NCBI GenBank assembly: GCA_016342285.1
Contig: JAEINQ010000057.1
Coordinates: 1 to 46,409 of the forward strand
Source: Desulfobacterales bacterium
GTDB lineage: Bacteria > Desulfobacterota > Desulfobacteria > Desulfobacterales > JAEINQ01
Length of the DNA stretch: 46,409 bases
Reading direction: 5' to 3'
Shown here one piece after another: positions 25,501-33,508 of the stretch (its first letter is position 1; each line of letters begins with the position of its first letter). Both the position numbers and the translations under genes were made by a program. The notes under the pieces are model-generated. The model was not told the origin of the DNA. It saw only the letters and a list, made by a program, of their open reading frames with translations, and ran no database searches.

Positions 25501-25932
25501 GCCGACGGTTTCTTTCTGGAGGAACACCCCAAACTGGCGCCGCTCAATACGGCCACCGACGGCGTGTTTCTCGCCGGCTGCTGCCAGAAACCCATGGACA
25601 TTCCCGACACGGTTTCCCAGGCATCGGGGGCGGCAGCCAAGGCCCTGTCCCTGGCCACCCGCGGATGGGTGGAGGTGGCGCCCACGATCTCCTGGATCGA
25701 CCCGGACATCTGCATCGGGTGCAAAGTCTGCATCGGTCTGTGCCCCTATTCGGCCATCGAATTCGATGACCGAAGGGGCGTGTCGGTGGTCAACCCGGCC
25801 GTGTGCAAAGGCTGCGGCAGTTGCTCGGGGTTTTGTCCCAGCGGGGCGGCCCGCAGCCGACACTTCAAAAGCCAGCAAATATTTGCTGAGATCGACGGCA
25901 TACTGGAGACGGTCATGGCTCTGGGCCGGTAA
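22522..25932 (+). CDS. hdrA: HdrA with inserted GltD-type NAD(P)H flavoprotein domain
   Basis: 1,136 residues from ATG 22522 (AGGAGG upstream). The HdrA frame: N-terminal domain with CHCG (Cys10, 12); FAD site GGGIAG (148-153) and the C-x2-C of TLDCAACIGTPKM (192, 195); a ferredoxin cluster CTGCGECANVC (244-254). The HdrA thread then stops, and residues about 260-755 are a complete GltD/NfnB unit: CPAG and CPHPCETQC clusters, FAD site GSGPAG (388-393), NAD(P) site GGGNVA (520-525), and FAAGDAVTGPATVIEAV. HdrA resumes with a dense Cys string (760, 763, 766, 767, 769, 772, 776) and ends with two ferredoxin clusters (1064-1074, 1095-1105). HdrA is the bifurcating flavin subunit of soluble heterodisulfide reductases; the insert would let NAD(P)H feed it directly. 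Cytoplasmic. Confidence 0.95.
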   Translation: MAQRIGFYICHCGINIAHKVRVEEVAAFAAKLPGVVVARDYKFMCSDPGQAMIETDIPKLGLTRVVVASCSPRLHGKTFMGACQRGGLNPYFFQMASVREQVSWVTADEDEATDKAKSLVAAAICRVHYHESLQTREAEVHPDMMVVGGGIAGMQAALDIGNSGHKVYLVEKDTTIGGHMLQFDKTFPTLDCAACIGTPKMVEVAQNPNIELLSYSEVTEVSGFIGNFTVTVHRKPRYIKEGICTGCGECANVCPVSIPNPWDEGLGQRRAIGRSFPQAIPITFNIEKKDRAPCGVTCPAGVNVQGYVQLIAQGKYDAALRLIMERLPLPGVLGRVCPHPCETQCRRAEIDTPVAIRDLKRFAADHADMTQLTAPAIQEREEKIAVIGSGPAGLTAAYYLRLKGYRVTLFEALGKLGGMLRVGIPDYRLPAKILDREIDHLLNSGIQTHTGVRFGEDITLASLAEDGYAAVFLGIGAHDCLQMGIEGETTAHGVIDAVTFLREANLGDSKAPGSRVTIIGGGNVAVDAARVARRLGTQSVTVVYRRSAREMPAYAEEIHGAGEEGVVFEYLTAPVRVVMENGKVTGLECIRTELGPPDTSGRRRPVPVQGSEFVIACDAVIPAIGQKTDTAWTAVEPALELTRRNTFAVNPHTLQTSLPHVFAAGDAVTGPATVIEAVAAGHKAVASIHCFVNGRDLEALAQEAIDATPPGTDWAAISDTVPTAPRQTMAEVSPGARVATFDEVALGFSEAAARAEAQRCLNCGVCCECMACVDACEAKAIDHLQTGETLQVKVGSIILSTGYDALNPLPMKPYGYGRYPNVFTALEFERLSNATGPTGGKIMMRDAGGRFTHPPKSVALLHCIGSRDVNYHEYCSRVCCMYALKYTHLIKEKVGHDTAVYDFYIDMRCFGEGYEEFYRRCQEEGTIFIRGKVAEINHRPATANETEKLVAVAEDTLLGEKIQVPVDMVVLCTAIEARHDAHNIGRIFGVNQGADGFFLEEHPKLAPLNTATDGVFLAGCCQKPMDIPDTVSQASGAAAKALSLATRGWVEVAPTISWIDPDICIGCKVCIGLCPYSAIEFDDRRGVSVVNPAVCKGCGSCSGFCPSGAARSRHFKSQQIFAEIDGILETVMALGR

Positions 25933-25970
25933 CGGGACAGGACGTCGACACAAAAGGGGACGTTGAATTT

Positions 25971-26022
25971 GAACCACGAATTCACACAAATAAACACGAA
26001 ATTCTTGGCCCATTCGTGGTTC
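25971..26022. repeat. Inverted repeat between hdrA and mvhD
   Basis: GAACCACGAA (25971-25980) and TTCGTGGTTC (26013-26022) are perfect inverse complements around a 32-base AT-rich loop. It could be a transcript-stability hairpin or a remnant; there is no T-run, so terminator function is unlikely. Confidence 0.6.
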
Positions 26023-26077
26023 CTAATAAAACAAGACAGTAACCATCCGCATCAAACGAATCGAAACGAGGTGTCTC

Positions 26078-26500
26078 ATGACAGAATTTGAACCCACCAT
26101 CATCGCTTTTGTGTGCAACTGGTGCACCTACACGGCGGCCGACCTGGCCGGAACCTCCCGGCTCGCTTATCCCAAAAACGTCCGGTTGATCCGTGTCATG
26201 TGCACCGGCATGGTCGATCCCCAATACGTGATCAAGGCCCTGCTGGAAGGAGCCGACGGGGTGCTGGTCAGCGGCTGCCATCCCGGGGACTGCCACTACA
26301 TCAACGGCAATTTCAAGGCCCGTCGGCGAATCAAGCTACTCAAGGACATCTTGCCCCAATTCGGCTTTGCCCCCGAGCGGCTCAAACTCACCTGGATCGG
26401 GGCCAGTGACGGGATCGAGTTCGCCGAAATCATGGGAGAACTGGTCGCCCGGGTCAAAGCCCTGGGACCCAGCGAGGCAAAACTGAAAATGGTCATATAA
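26078..26500 (+). CDS. mvhD: MvhD-type [2Fe-2S] electron-transfer subunit
   Basis: 140 residues matching MvhD/FlxD-type proteins that dock on HdrA: FVCNWCTYTAADLAG (Cys13, 16), RVMCTGMVDP, and SGCHPGDCHYINGNFKARRR. In methanogens MvhD passes electrons from hydrogenase to HdrA; in sulfate reducers the same protein sits between Flx or Fdh modules and HdrABC. No hydrogenase subunit is present here, so its donor is probably the FrhB/FdhB-like protein encoded next or the GltD part of HdrA. A GAGG site precedes the ATG. Confidence 0.93.
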   Translation: MTEFEPTIIAFVCNWCTYTAADLAGTSRLAYPKNVRLIRVMCTGMVDPQYVIKALLEGADGVLVSGCHPGDCHYINGNFKARRRIKLLKDILPQFGFAPERLKLTWIGASDGIEFAEIMGELVARVKALGPSEAKLKMVI

Positions 26501-26503
26501 TAA

Positions 26504-26603
26504 AATTGCTGCGCAATTTTATATAACGCGGCTGCGCCGCTGGAAAACAGGACGCAATTCTATATGACGCGGCTGCGCCGCTGGGAAACAGGACGCAATT
26601 TTA
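26504..26603. repeat. Tandem palindromic repeat between mvhD and the next gene
   Basis: Two near-identical units of about 44 bases, each with GCGGCTGCGCCGC and GGAAAACAGGACGCAATT-type sequence, follow a perfect hairpin AAAATTGC-TGC-GCAATTTT. Both palindromes share the CTGCG centre. The likely effect is an mRNA hairpin series inside the operon. Confidence 0.75.
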
Positions 26604-26629
26604 TGTCAAGCGACATTATGGAGGCTGAA

Positions 26630-27772
26630 ATGGCGAAAACGGCAAAAATTGATGTAAAGGATCAGGATCTTTTAGGCGCACTGCGAAGTCTTTTCTCGGC
26701 CGTTTTGGAACTCGAAGAGATCGACGCCATCCTGGTCCCCGTGGAACTGCCCATGAAAAATCGGATCATGCCGACCCTGGTCACCGATCCCGAGCAGATG
26801 GCCGCGGCAGACCCGCTGGCCCCGGCCTATCCACTCAACACGGCCAAAATTGTCTCCCGGCTTACCCGAAAACCGGCCGGCGGGAAAATCGCCGTTGTGA
26901 TGCGGCCCTGTGAGATCCGGGCCTTTTTCGAATTGGTCAAACTCAACCAGGGTCACCGGGAAGGGCTTTTCATCATCGGCATGGACTGCTTGGGCGCCTT
27001 TGCCAACACCGACTATTTTCGGTTTGTGGGGCCCGATTCCCAGGGATCGACCGCGGACTTCGTCCGCAACGCGCTGTCCGGAACCGATACGGCGTCAGCC
27101 CATGGAGAGCTGGCCACGGCCTGCCGGGCCTGTGAGCATCCGCTGCCCGAGGGGGCCGATATCACGGTGGGCCTCTACGGAATGGACACGTCCCGTCAAT
27201 TCCTGCTTCAGGCAGAAACCCCCGAGGGAGAGACGTTGCTTAAAGACATCGATGCCTCGCCCGCCCAAGCGCCCCCGGAACGCGCATTGGCCATTGACGC
27301 CCTCGTGGCCCAACGCACGGCATTTCGCGACGACATGTTCCAACAGACCCGGGCGGCCACCGACAGCCTGGAAAAGCTCACCACCTATCTGGCCGACTGC
27401 GTCAACTGCTACAACTGCCGGGTGGCTTGCCCGGTGTGCTACTGCCGCGAATGCGTTTTTGTAACCGATGTCTTCGACCACGATCCGCCCCAGTACCTGC
27501 GCTGGGCCCAGCGAAAAGGGGCGGTAAAAATGCCCACCGATACGATATTTTTTCATCTCACGCGGCTGGCCCACATGAGCACGGCCTGCGTGGGGTGCGG
27601 GCAGTGCTCCAATGCCTGTCCCAATGACATCCCGGTCATGGAGTTGTTCCGCAGCGTGGCCCATATCACCCAGGCCGGGTTCGACTACCGGGCAGGCCGA
27701 AGCCTGGAAGAGAAACCCCCGCTGTCGGAATTCAAGGTCGAGGAATTTGAAGAGGTAGTGGGGATGCATTAA
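26630..27772 (+). CDS. FrhB/FdhB-like iron-sulfur electron-input protein
   Basis: 380 residues from ATG 26630, five bases after GGAGG. The N-terminal 230 residues resemble the FrhB/FdhB (F420-hydrogenase/formate-dehydrogenase beta) fold: KIAVVMRPCEIRAFFELVK and GLFIIGMDCLGAF. A seven-Cys string follows (CVNCYNCRVACPVCYCREC), then a ferredoxin cluster CVGCGQCSNACP and an acidic tail. FrhB-type proteins carry flavin and hand electrons to Hdr or hydrogenase partners. Placement between MvhD and the second HdrA makes it an input or connector module of the complex. It could equally be called an FlxB-like protein; the exact substrate cannot be read from the sequence. Confidence 0.75.
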   Translation: MAKTAKIDVKDQDLLGALRSLFSAVLELEEIDAILVPVELPMKNRIMPTLVTDPEQMAAADPLAPAYPLNTAKIVSRLTRKPAGGKIAVVMRPCEIRAFFELVKLNQGHREGLFIIGMDCLGAFANTDYFRFVGPDSQGSTADFVRNALSGTDTASAHGELATACRACEHPLPEGADITVGLYGMDTSRQFLLQAETPEGETLLKDIDASPAQAPPERALAIDALVAQRTAFRDDMFQQTRAATDSLEKLTTYLADCVNCYNCRVACPVCYCRECVFVTDVFDHDPPQYLRWAQRKGAVKMPTDTIFFHLTRLAHMSTACVGCGQCSNACPNDIPVMELFRSVAHITQAGFDYRAGRSLEEKPPLSEFKVEEFEEVVGMH

Positions 27773-27784
27773 AAGTGAGCTATT

Positions 27785-27938
27785 TTCCATCCATAAATGG
27801 CCTTTTTGCCCAATCCGCCAGGGGCGGACAAGTCTCGGCGCCAATCAGCGCCATTGCTTGTGCGGCGTAGCGCGCTACGCCTCCGCGCAATGGCTTGATT
27901 GACTTGACCTTGGACAAAAATTCTCATTTCTGGATTGG
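27785..27938 (-). repeat. Dispersed palindromic repeat, family A, copy 2
   Basis: The inverse orientation of the element at 4956-5109, nearly full length, from CCATCCATAAATGGCCTTTTT to the TTGGACAAAAATTC edge. The central hairpin is GGCGTAGC-GC-GCTACGCC (27864-27881); the loop differs from copy 1 but the stem is kept. It sits between the FrhB-like gene and the receiver-bearing hdrA. Confidence 0.85.
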
Positions 27939-27964
27939 AAACGTCAGTAGATGCCCATCCACGA
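27934..27964. repeat. Dispersed repeat, family D, copy 2
   Basis: 31 bases matching 14496-14526 at 28 positions (GGAAACGTCAGTAGATGC, CATCCACGA). It abuts family A copy 2 and lies 93 bases before the next start codon. Confidence 0.65.
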
Positions 27965-28057
27965 AATATGAAATTCGTTGATGGACACGAGCTGAAGTGA
28001 CGAGTGAGCTATAGTGACTCGTAATTTAAAACGCCCTTCATGAAAAGGGAGCAAACC

Positions 28058-31000
28058 ATGAAGAAAAAGATCGGAAAGGCCCTGGTCGTCGGGGCCGGTA
28101 TCAGCGGCATCCGGGCGGCCCTCGACCTTGCGGAAACGGGCTACGGGGTGACCCTCATCGATCGTGCGACCCATATGGGCGGTATCTTGAGCCAGCTCGA
28201 CGCCCAGTTTCCCACCAACCATTGCGGCATGTGCAAAATGCTCCCGCTGGTCCAACGGGACCGGTCGTCCCAGTTTTGCCTTCGCAAGGGGCTTTTCCAT
28301 GAAAACATTGAGATTCTGCTCAACACGGAGGTGGCCGACGTGGCGGGCGAGCCCGGAAATTTCACCGTCTCGCTAAAGGAAAAGCCGACCGGGGTCGATC
28401 CGGCCCGCTGCATCGGCTGCGGCGTCTGCGAAGCGGTTTGCCCCGTTTGTGTGCCCGATGCCTTCAATGCCGGGCTGGCCACCCGAAAGGCCATTTACCT
28501 GCCGGTCCCCCACCAGATTCCAAACCCTTACGTCATCGATCCGGTGGCCTGCACCCGTTGCGGGGCCTGCGTAAAGGTCTGCCCCACCGAGGCCATCCAA
28601 CTGGCATCGGAACAGCGAAAGGCCTTTCGCATTCTGGTGGTGGACGATGAACCCATCGTGCGCGACTCGCTCAAGGAATGGCTCGAAGACGAGGGGTTTT
28701 TTGTGGCAACGGCCGAATCCGGACAGGCGGCCCTGGCCCTGCTGGCCGAGACACCCTTTCATCTCATGCTGACAGACATCAAAATGCCCGGCATGGACGG
28801 GGTAGACCTGCTCAAGGCAGCCCATGAAACCTTTCCCGATCTTGCCGTGTTGATGATGACCGCCTATGCCACCGTGGATACCGCGGTGGAAGCCATGAAA
28901 ATCGGTGCCCAGGATTATCTCATCAAGCCGTTCGACCCGGAGGTCATGATCCCCAAGATCGTGGGGATATATGCCCGGATGGCGTCCGGATCCCATCGCC
29001 AGATCTCCGTCGGCGCCATGGTCCTTTGCGGCGGCACGGATTATTTTGATCCGACCGATGAAAAAAATGTCTACGGGTATGGCGTCTTTCCCGGCGTCAT
29101 CACCAACTTGGAACTGGAGCGGATCATCAGCGGCACCGGACCGACCGGCGGCAAACTGATCCGCCCCGGTGACGGCAAACCGGTAAAAAAGATCGCCTGG
29201 CTACAGTGCGTGGGATCCCGCGATATCCAGTGCGACGCGGATTTTTGCTCATCCATCTGCTGCATGATTGCCGTCAAGGAAGCCCTGCTGGTCAAGGAGC
29301 GCAGCCAGGACCGGGTCGAGGCGGCCATCTTCTATATGGATATGCGGACCCCCGGAAAATCTTTTCAGCGCTACCGGGATAGCGCCCAAAACGACCACGG
29401 CGTGCGCTTTGAACGGTCCCGCATCCACTCCCTGTCTCCCGATTCAGCCACCGGCGATCCGTCGGTCCGTTACCTGCGTGCCGACGGCAGCCTTCAGGAG
29501 GAAACCTTCGACCTGGTGGTCCTCTCCGTCGGCCAACGCCCGTCGCCCGGCACCCAAGAAATCGCCGAACAGACAGGAATTGAGCTGAACCGGTGGGGGT
29601 TCGTTCAAACCAATCCGTTCTCTCCGGCCCATACGGCCAGGACGGGCATCTTTGTCGGCGGGTCTTTTTCCGGGCCAAAGGATATCGGCGATTCAGTGAT
29701 CACGGCCTCGGACGCCGCCCTGGAGGCCTCCCGGGTCATTCACGCCGCCGGCGGCAGCCTCAGCGACGAAACCGAAGAAGCACCGACGGTAAGGGATGTA
29801 TCCCGGGAACAGCCGCGGGTCCTGGTGGCCATCTGCACCTGCGGCAACCGGTACAGCCATGGCGTTGACCCGGAAACCTGGGTCCGGAAGCTGGAAAACG
29901 ACCCTTCCGTGGAGCGGGTCATCATCATCGATCAGGGGTGTACCGCGGTGGGATGGGACCGATTGGTCGAGGCCGCCGAATCCTCCGCTGCCAACCGAAT
30001 TGTGCTCGGCGCCTGTCATCCCTACCTCTTTGTGGACAGGCTCAAGGACCTGGGCCGTCGCATTCACCTGGACCCGGCCCTGATGGACGTGGTGGACATC
30101 ATGACACCGGCCATCACTTACCACTCACAGATCACAGATGATAGCAGTCAACTCACGAACAGCGATGACGAAACGGAAAAAGACGTTCAGAAACGGGCCG
30201 CGGACACCCTGTCTGCTATCGCCATGGCCATTGCCCGGGTCAAATACGCCGATCCCTTGCCGACATCCAAGATCAGCATCACCCGCAAAGTCCTGGTGGT
30301 GGGCGGTGGGATTGCCGGCATGCATGCCGCCCTGGCCATCGCCGACCACGGATACCCGGTCGATCTTCTGGAGCAAACCGATCGCCTGGGCGGCAACCTC
30401 AACTGGTTGAACCGGACTCTGGAGGGCGAACCCACGGCCCCGCTGTTGGAAGAAACCGTCCAGCGACTGGAAAAACACCCGCAAATCGACATTCACTTGC
30501 AAACGGAGGTTCAAGGGGCCTTCGGCGAGGTGGGCCATTTTTTCACCACGGTTTCAGACCACGAAGGGCAGGTAAAAACCCTGGAGCACGGGACCGTCAT
30601 TTTGGCCACCGGCGGCATTGAAGCACCCACCCAGTCCTACGGCTACGGCACCGGCCGGGCCGTCATCACGCAAAAAGAACTGGCGTCGCAACTGGACCGG
30701 GATGAGCTGGACCCGGCCGGACTGGCTTCGGTGGTGATGATTCAGTGTGTGGATTCCAGGGAAGAGCCAAGAAACTATTGCAGTCGCGTGTGCTGTCCCA
30801 CATCGCTAAAACATGCCCTGGCACTCAAGGAAAAAAATCCGGAGGTGTCCATCTATATCCTCTATCGGGACATGATGACCCCCGGCTTTTCCGAAAGCTA
30901 CTTTACCCAGGCCAGACGGTCCGGCGTGATCTTCGTCCAGTACGATGTGGCCCACAAGCCCCGGGTGACGTTTCCCCAGGGCCCGGATGGCAACCCCATG

Positions 31001-31540
31001 GTCATGGTGGTCGACCCGCTGCTGGACCGGCCGCTCGAAATCGACGCCGACCTGCTGGTGCTCGCCACGGGCATCGTCCCCAAACTGCCGGCCGGATTGG
31101 CAACCGCCTTTGGCGCCGAGACGAACGAAGACGGTTTTTTCAAGGAAGCCGAATCCAAGTGGCGCCCGGTCGATGCCCTCATGGATGGGGTTTTTGCCTG
31201 CGGCCTGGCGCTGTCGCCATGGTCGGTGGCCGACACCCTGGCCTCGGCCGGCGCGGCAGCCCAGCGCTGCCTGAAAATCCTTTCCAACGACCACCTGTCC
31301 ACGGGCCGAATCGTCTCCACGGTGCGTCCCAGCCTGTGCAGTCTGTGCCAGCGATGCATTGAGGCCTGTCCTTACCATGCCCGCACCCTGGTGCTGGATT
31401 TGGGCCGGGTGGCGGTCAATCCGGCCATGTGCCAGGGATGCGGCACCTGCGCAACGGTGTGCCCCAACGGTGCGTCGGTGGTGGTCGGGTACACGAAGCA
31501 GCAGATGTTTGAAGTGATCGATGCGGCCCTGGTGCGGTAA
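28058..31540 (+). CDS. hdrA: Double-length HdrA with an embedded CheY-type receiver domain
   Basis: 1,160 residues from ATG 28058 (GGGAG seven bases upstream). Half 1: FAD site GAGISG near residue 12, HCGMC, and ferredoxin clusters at Cys118-128 and Cys165-175. Then, at about 191-310, an uninterrupted receiver domain with all key residues: Asp196/Asp197, phospho-acceptor Asp240 (LTDIKMPGMDG), Thr268 and Lys290 (LIKPFD). HdrA sequence resumes after it (VFPGVITNLELERI, ICCMIAVKEALLVKE). Half 2: an HdrA-type N-terminal domain (CTCGNRYSHG, Cys593/595), a second Rossmann/FAD site GGGIAG (about 748) lacking the Cys pair, SRVCCPTSLKHALALKE, and two C-terminal clusters (Cys1094-1104, Cys1125-1135). 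Two-HdrA fusions (HdrL-like) are known in sulfate reducers; a receiver inside one is unusual. It may make the enzyme responsive to phosphorylation. Confidence 0.93.
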   Translation: MKKKIGKALVVGAGISGIRAALDLAETGYGVTLIDRATHMGGILSQLDAQFPTNHCGMCKMLPLVQRDRSSQFCLRKGLFHENIEILLNTEVADVAGEPGNFTVSLKEKPTGVDPARCIGCGVCEAVCPVCVPDAFNAGLATRKAIYLPVPHQIPNPYVIDPVACTRCGACVKVCPTEAIQLASEQRKAFRILVVDDEPIVRDSLKEWLEDEGFFVATAESGQAALALLAETPFHLMLTDIKMPGMDGVDLLKAAHETFPDLAVLMMTAYATVDTAVEAMKIGAQDYLIKPFDPEVMIPKIVGIYARMASGSHRQISVGAMVLCGGTDYFDPTDEKNVYGYGVFPGVITNLELERIISGTGPTGGKLIRPGDGKPVKKIAWLQCVGSRDIQCDADFCSSICCMIAVKEALLVKERSQDRVEAAIFYMDMRTPGKSFQRYRDSAQNDHGVRFERSRIHSLSPDSATGDPSVRYLRADGSLQEETFDLVVLSVGQRPSPGTQEIAEQTGIELNRWGFVQTNPFSPAHTARTGIFVGGSFSGPKDIGDSVITASDAALEASRVIHAAGGSLSDETEEAPTVRDVSREQPRVLVAICTCGNRYSHGVDPETWVRKLENDPSVERVIIIDQGCTAVGWDRLVEAAESSAANRIVLGACHPYLFVDRLKDLGRRIHLDPALMDVVDIMTPAITYHSQITDDSSQLTNSDDETEKDVQKRAADTLSAIAMAIARVKYADPLPTSKISITRKVLVVGGGIAGMHAALAIADHGYPVDLLEQTDRLGGNLNWLNRTLEGEPTAPLLEETVQRLEKHPQIDIHLQTEVQGAFGEVGHFFTTVSDHEGQVKTLEHGTVILATGGIEAPTQSYGYGTGRAVITQKELASQLDRDELDPAGLASVVMIQCVDSREEPRNYCSRVCCPTSLKHALALKEKNPEVSIYILYRDMMTPGFSESYFTQARRSGVIFVQYDVAHKPRVTFPQGPDGNPMVMVVDPLLDRPLEIDADLLVLATGIVPKLPAGLATAFGAETNEDGFFKEAESKWRPVDALMDGVFACGLALSPWSVADTLASAGAAAQRCLKILSNDHLSTGRIVSTVRPSLCSLCQRCIEACPYHARTLVLDLGRVAVNPAMCQGCGTCATVCPNGASVVVGYTKQQMFEVIDAALVR

Positions 31541-31633
31541 CGGAACCACACCGGCGGACGGGCCTTGGATGGCCCCTGAAAGGGGCTGCCGTTGGGTGTT
31601 TGAAGTTTGAAGTGCCTTGCCGGATATCTTATC

Positions 31634-31680
31634 GGCATCGCCAGTTGACTCTGACCACGCCACAGGACGTGGATTCCAAC
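31634..31680. repeat. Dispersed repeat, family B
   Basis: GCATCGCCAGTTGACTCTG, then CCACG-CCACAGGA-CGTGG as a hairpin, ending GGATTCC. It lies 34 bases before the hdrC start codon. Related copies are at 11761, 12778, 32541, 40891 and 42035. Confidence 0.8.
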
Positions 31681-31713
31681 AGCCAAGTGAACCACCGAGA
31701 AAGGACAATCGCC

Positions 31714-32289
31714 ATGGACCCAATGGCCACCGCCAACGCCCCAGGGACACCGCGCCCCGTTTCAAAACCAATGACAGAGATCGGGAAAATGGTGCAAACC
31801 TGCATCCAGTGCGGTACCTGTACAGGATCCTGCCCCAACGAATTTGCCATGGACATCACCCCCCGCCGATTGTGGCGGATGGTTCTCATGGGGCAGGAAG
31901 ACAAAATATTTAAAAGCAAAACCTTCAGCCTGTGTTCCTCCTGCTACTGCTGCACCCTTCGCTGCCCCCGTGGCCTGCCATTGACCCAGGCCATGGCCGC
32001 GCTCAAACAGGTGGCCGCAGACAGAAAGTTGTCCAAATACAGGCAAAGCACCCTCTTTTATACAAGCTTCATGAAAAGTGTCCGGCGCCACGGCAGGGTC
32101 AGGGAAATGGAGTTTATGACCTTGTATTTTACCGACATGAAAAATCCGGCGCTTCCTTTTCGCTTTGCCGGTCTGGGCATGCGTCTCATGGGAAAAGGCA
32201 AGGTTGCCATCCAGTTGCCGTCCAAGGGTTCGGGCAAGCTGGCGGCGATCTTTGACAAGGTCAAAGAACTGGAAAGCGGATTAAGGTAA
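31714..32289 (+). CDS. hdrC: Heterodisulfide reductase subunit HdrC
   Basis: 191 residues from ATG 31714 (AAAGGA nine bases upstream). It has the two cubane [4Fe-4S] motifs of HdrC: Cys30-x2-33-x2-36-x3-40 (CIQCGTCTGSCP) and Cys74-x2-77-x2-80-x3-84 (CSSCYCCTLRCP), then helices with FYTSFMKSVRRHGRVREMEF. HdrC relays electrons from HdrA to the disulfide-reducing HdrB. It follows hdrA by 173 bases, and hdrB follows, the usual Hdr set in the order A-C-B. Confidence 0.95.
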   Translation: MDPMATANAPGTPRPVSKPMTEIGKMVQTCIQCGTCTGSCPNEFAMDITPRRLWRMVLMGQEDKIFKSKTFSLCSSCYCCTLRCPRGLPLTQAMAALKQVAADRKLSKYRQSTLFYTSFMKSVRRHGRVREMEFMTLYFTDMKNPALPFRFAGLGMRLMGKGKVAIQLPSKGSGKLAAIFDKVKELESGLR

Positions 32290-32332
32290 AGTGACTAACG
32301 TTGATGCACTCGTAAAAAGTCCCAAATTCCGT
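32290..32332. repeat. Family C end, left flank of hdrB
   Basis: TGACTAACGTTGATGCACTC followed by GTAAAAAGTCCCAAATT. The inverse of the same sequence stands at 33509-33547, on the other side of hdrB. The inner continuation (CCTGCGAAGGCAGGCATCC) matches the interior of the complete family C element at 6261. Confidence 0.75.
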
Positions 32333-32466
32333 CATGCCTGCGAAGGCAGGCATCCAGAACTATGTAAAAAATCCTGGCCCAGAGGACCAGGCTTTGGTTT
32401 GCCTCTGGAAAGGGATGCGATACTGCGCTTCCAGTTCGAAGTGCCTAAAATGCCTAAAATTAAGGA

Positions 32467-32586
32467 ATTCTGCCATATCTTAGCTTAAAAAGAGCTGGAG
32501 CGAAGCGACTCCACAATTTTAGCGCATTTCAAACTTGTCTGCATCGCCAATTGACGCTGACCGCGCCACCGGACGTGGATGCCGAC
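32467..32586. repeat. Composite repeat before hdrB (shared with 41912-42081)
   Basis: ATTCTGCCATATCTTAGCTT, then GGAGCGAAGCGACTCCACAA (a GGAG/CTCC hairpin), then a family B unit (32541-32586, GCATCGCCAATTGACGCTGA). The same three blocks in the same order occur at 41912-42081. It ends 33 bases before the hdrB start. Confidence 0.75.
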
Positions 32587-32619
32587 TTTGAATTAATTGA
32601 AACCAATAGAGAGGCGTCA

Positions 32620-33483
32620 ATGAACTATCTCTACTACCCCGGTTGCTCACTGGATGGCAGCGCCCGAGAATACGACATTTCCACCCGGGCGCTGATGGAA
32701 ACGTTAGGCGCCACCCTCCACGATATCGAAGACTGGACCTGTTGCGGCGCCTCTGCGGCTGAGGCCACCAGCGCCCTTCTGGCGCTGGCACTGCCGGCCC
32801 GGAACCTGGCCCTGGCCGAGAAAATGGGACACCGGGAAGACATTCTCGTGCCTTGCAGCGCCTGTTACCTGAATCTAAAGACCGTGACAGAAAAAATTGC
32901 CGATCCGGAGATATCAAAAAAAATCCATGCCGTTTTGGCCGAAGAGTCCCTTGAATTGAATGGATCGTTGCGGGTCCGCCACCTGCTCGACGTACTCGTC
33001 AACGATATCGGCCCCCAAATGCTCAACGAACGCGTGCAGCGTCGGCTCGAAGGGCTGGTCATCGCACCGTACTACGGCTGTCAGTGCCTTCGTCCCTATC
33101 CGGTATTCGACGACCCGGAACAACCCCGGTCCATGGAACCGCTGCTGGAGGCCGTGGGCGCCACCGTCCATTCCTGGGACATGGGCGGGAAATGCTGCGG
33201 CGCATCCCACATGAACACCAAAATGGAGGTGGGACTCGAACTGGTCGGCGCCATTTTGGAGGCGGCCAGCGGCGCGGACGCCATCGTCACGGTCTGCCCC
33301 ATGTGCCAGATGAATCTTGAGGCCTATCAAAACAAGATCTCCAGCCTTCGCGGAAAAGACCTGCACATGACGATCCTTTATCTGCCCCAACTTCTCGGGC
33401 TGGCCCTGGGTCTGCCCCCCGAAGCCCTCCGGTGCGACCTGAATCTGGCCGTCGAAAAGGGGTTTGAAAAGAAGATTGCTTAA
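32620..33483 (+). CDS. hdrB: Heterodisulfide reductase subunit HdrB
   Basis: 287 residues from ATG 32620 (GAGAGG five bases upstream). It carries two complete CCG domains: Cys9, 41, 42, 79, 82 (YYPGCSLDGSA, TCCGAS, PCSAC) and Cys154, 192, 193, 226, 229 (YYGCQCLRPY, KCCGAS, CPMCQMN). In HdrB these bind the paired non-cubane [4Fe-4S] clusters that reduce a heterodisulfide; in sulfate reducers the acceptor is probably the DsrC trisulfide/disulfide, not CoM-S-S-CoB. Both domains are intact, so a catalytic role is expected. It is the last Hdr gene of the cluster and is flanked by an inverted repeat pair (32290-32332 and 33509-33547). Confidence 0.95.
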   Translation: MNYLYYPGCSLDGSAREYDISTRALMETLGATLHDIEDWTCCGASAAEATSALLALALPARNLALAEKMGHREDILVPCSACYLNLKTVTEKIADPEISKKIHAVLAEESLELNGSLRVRHLLDVLVNDIGPQMLNERVQRRLEGLVIAPYYGCQCLRPYPVFDDPEQPRSMEPLLEAVGATVHSWDMGGKCCGASHMNTKMEVGLELVGAILEAASGADAIVTVCPMCQMNLEAYQNKISSLRGKDLHMTILYLPQLLGLALGLPPEALRCDLNLAVEKGFEKKIA

Positions 33484-33508
33484 CTTTGTGCCCTTTGTGC
33501 CTTTGTGA

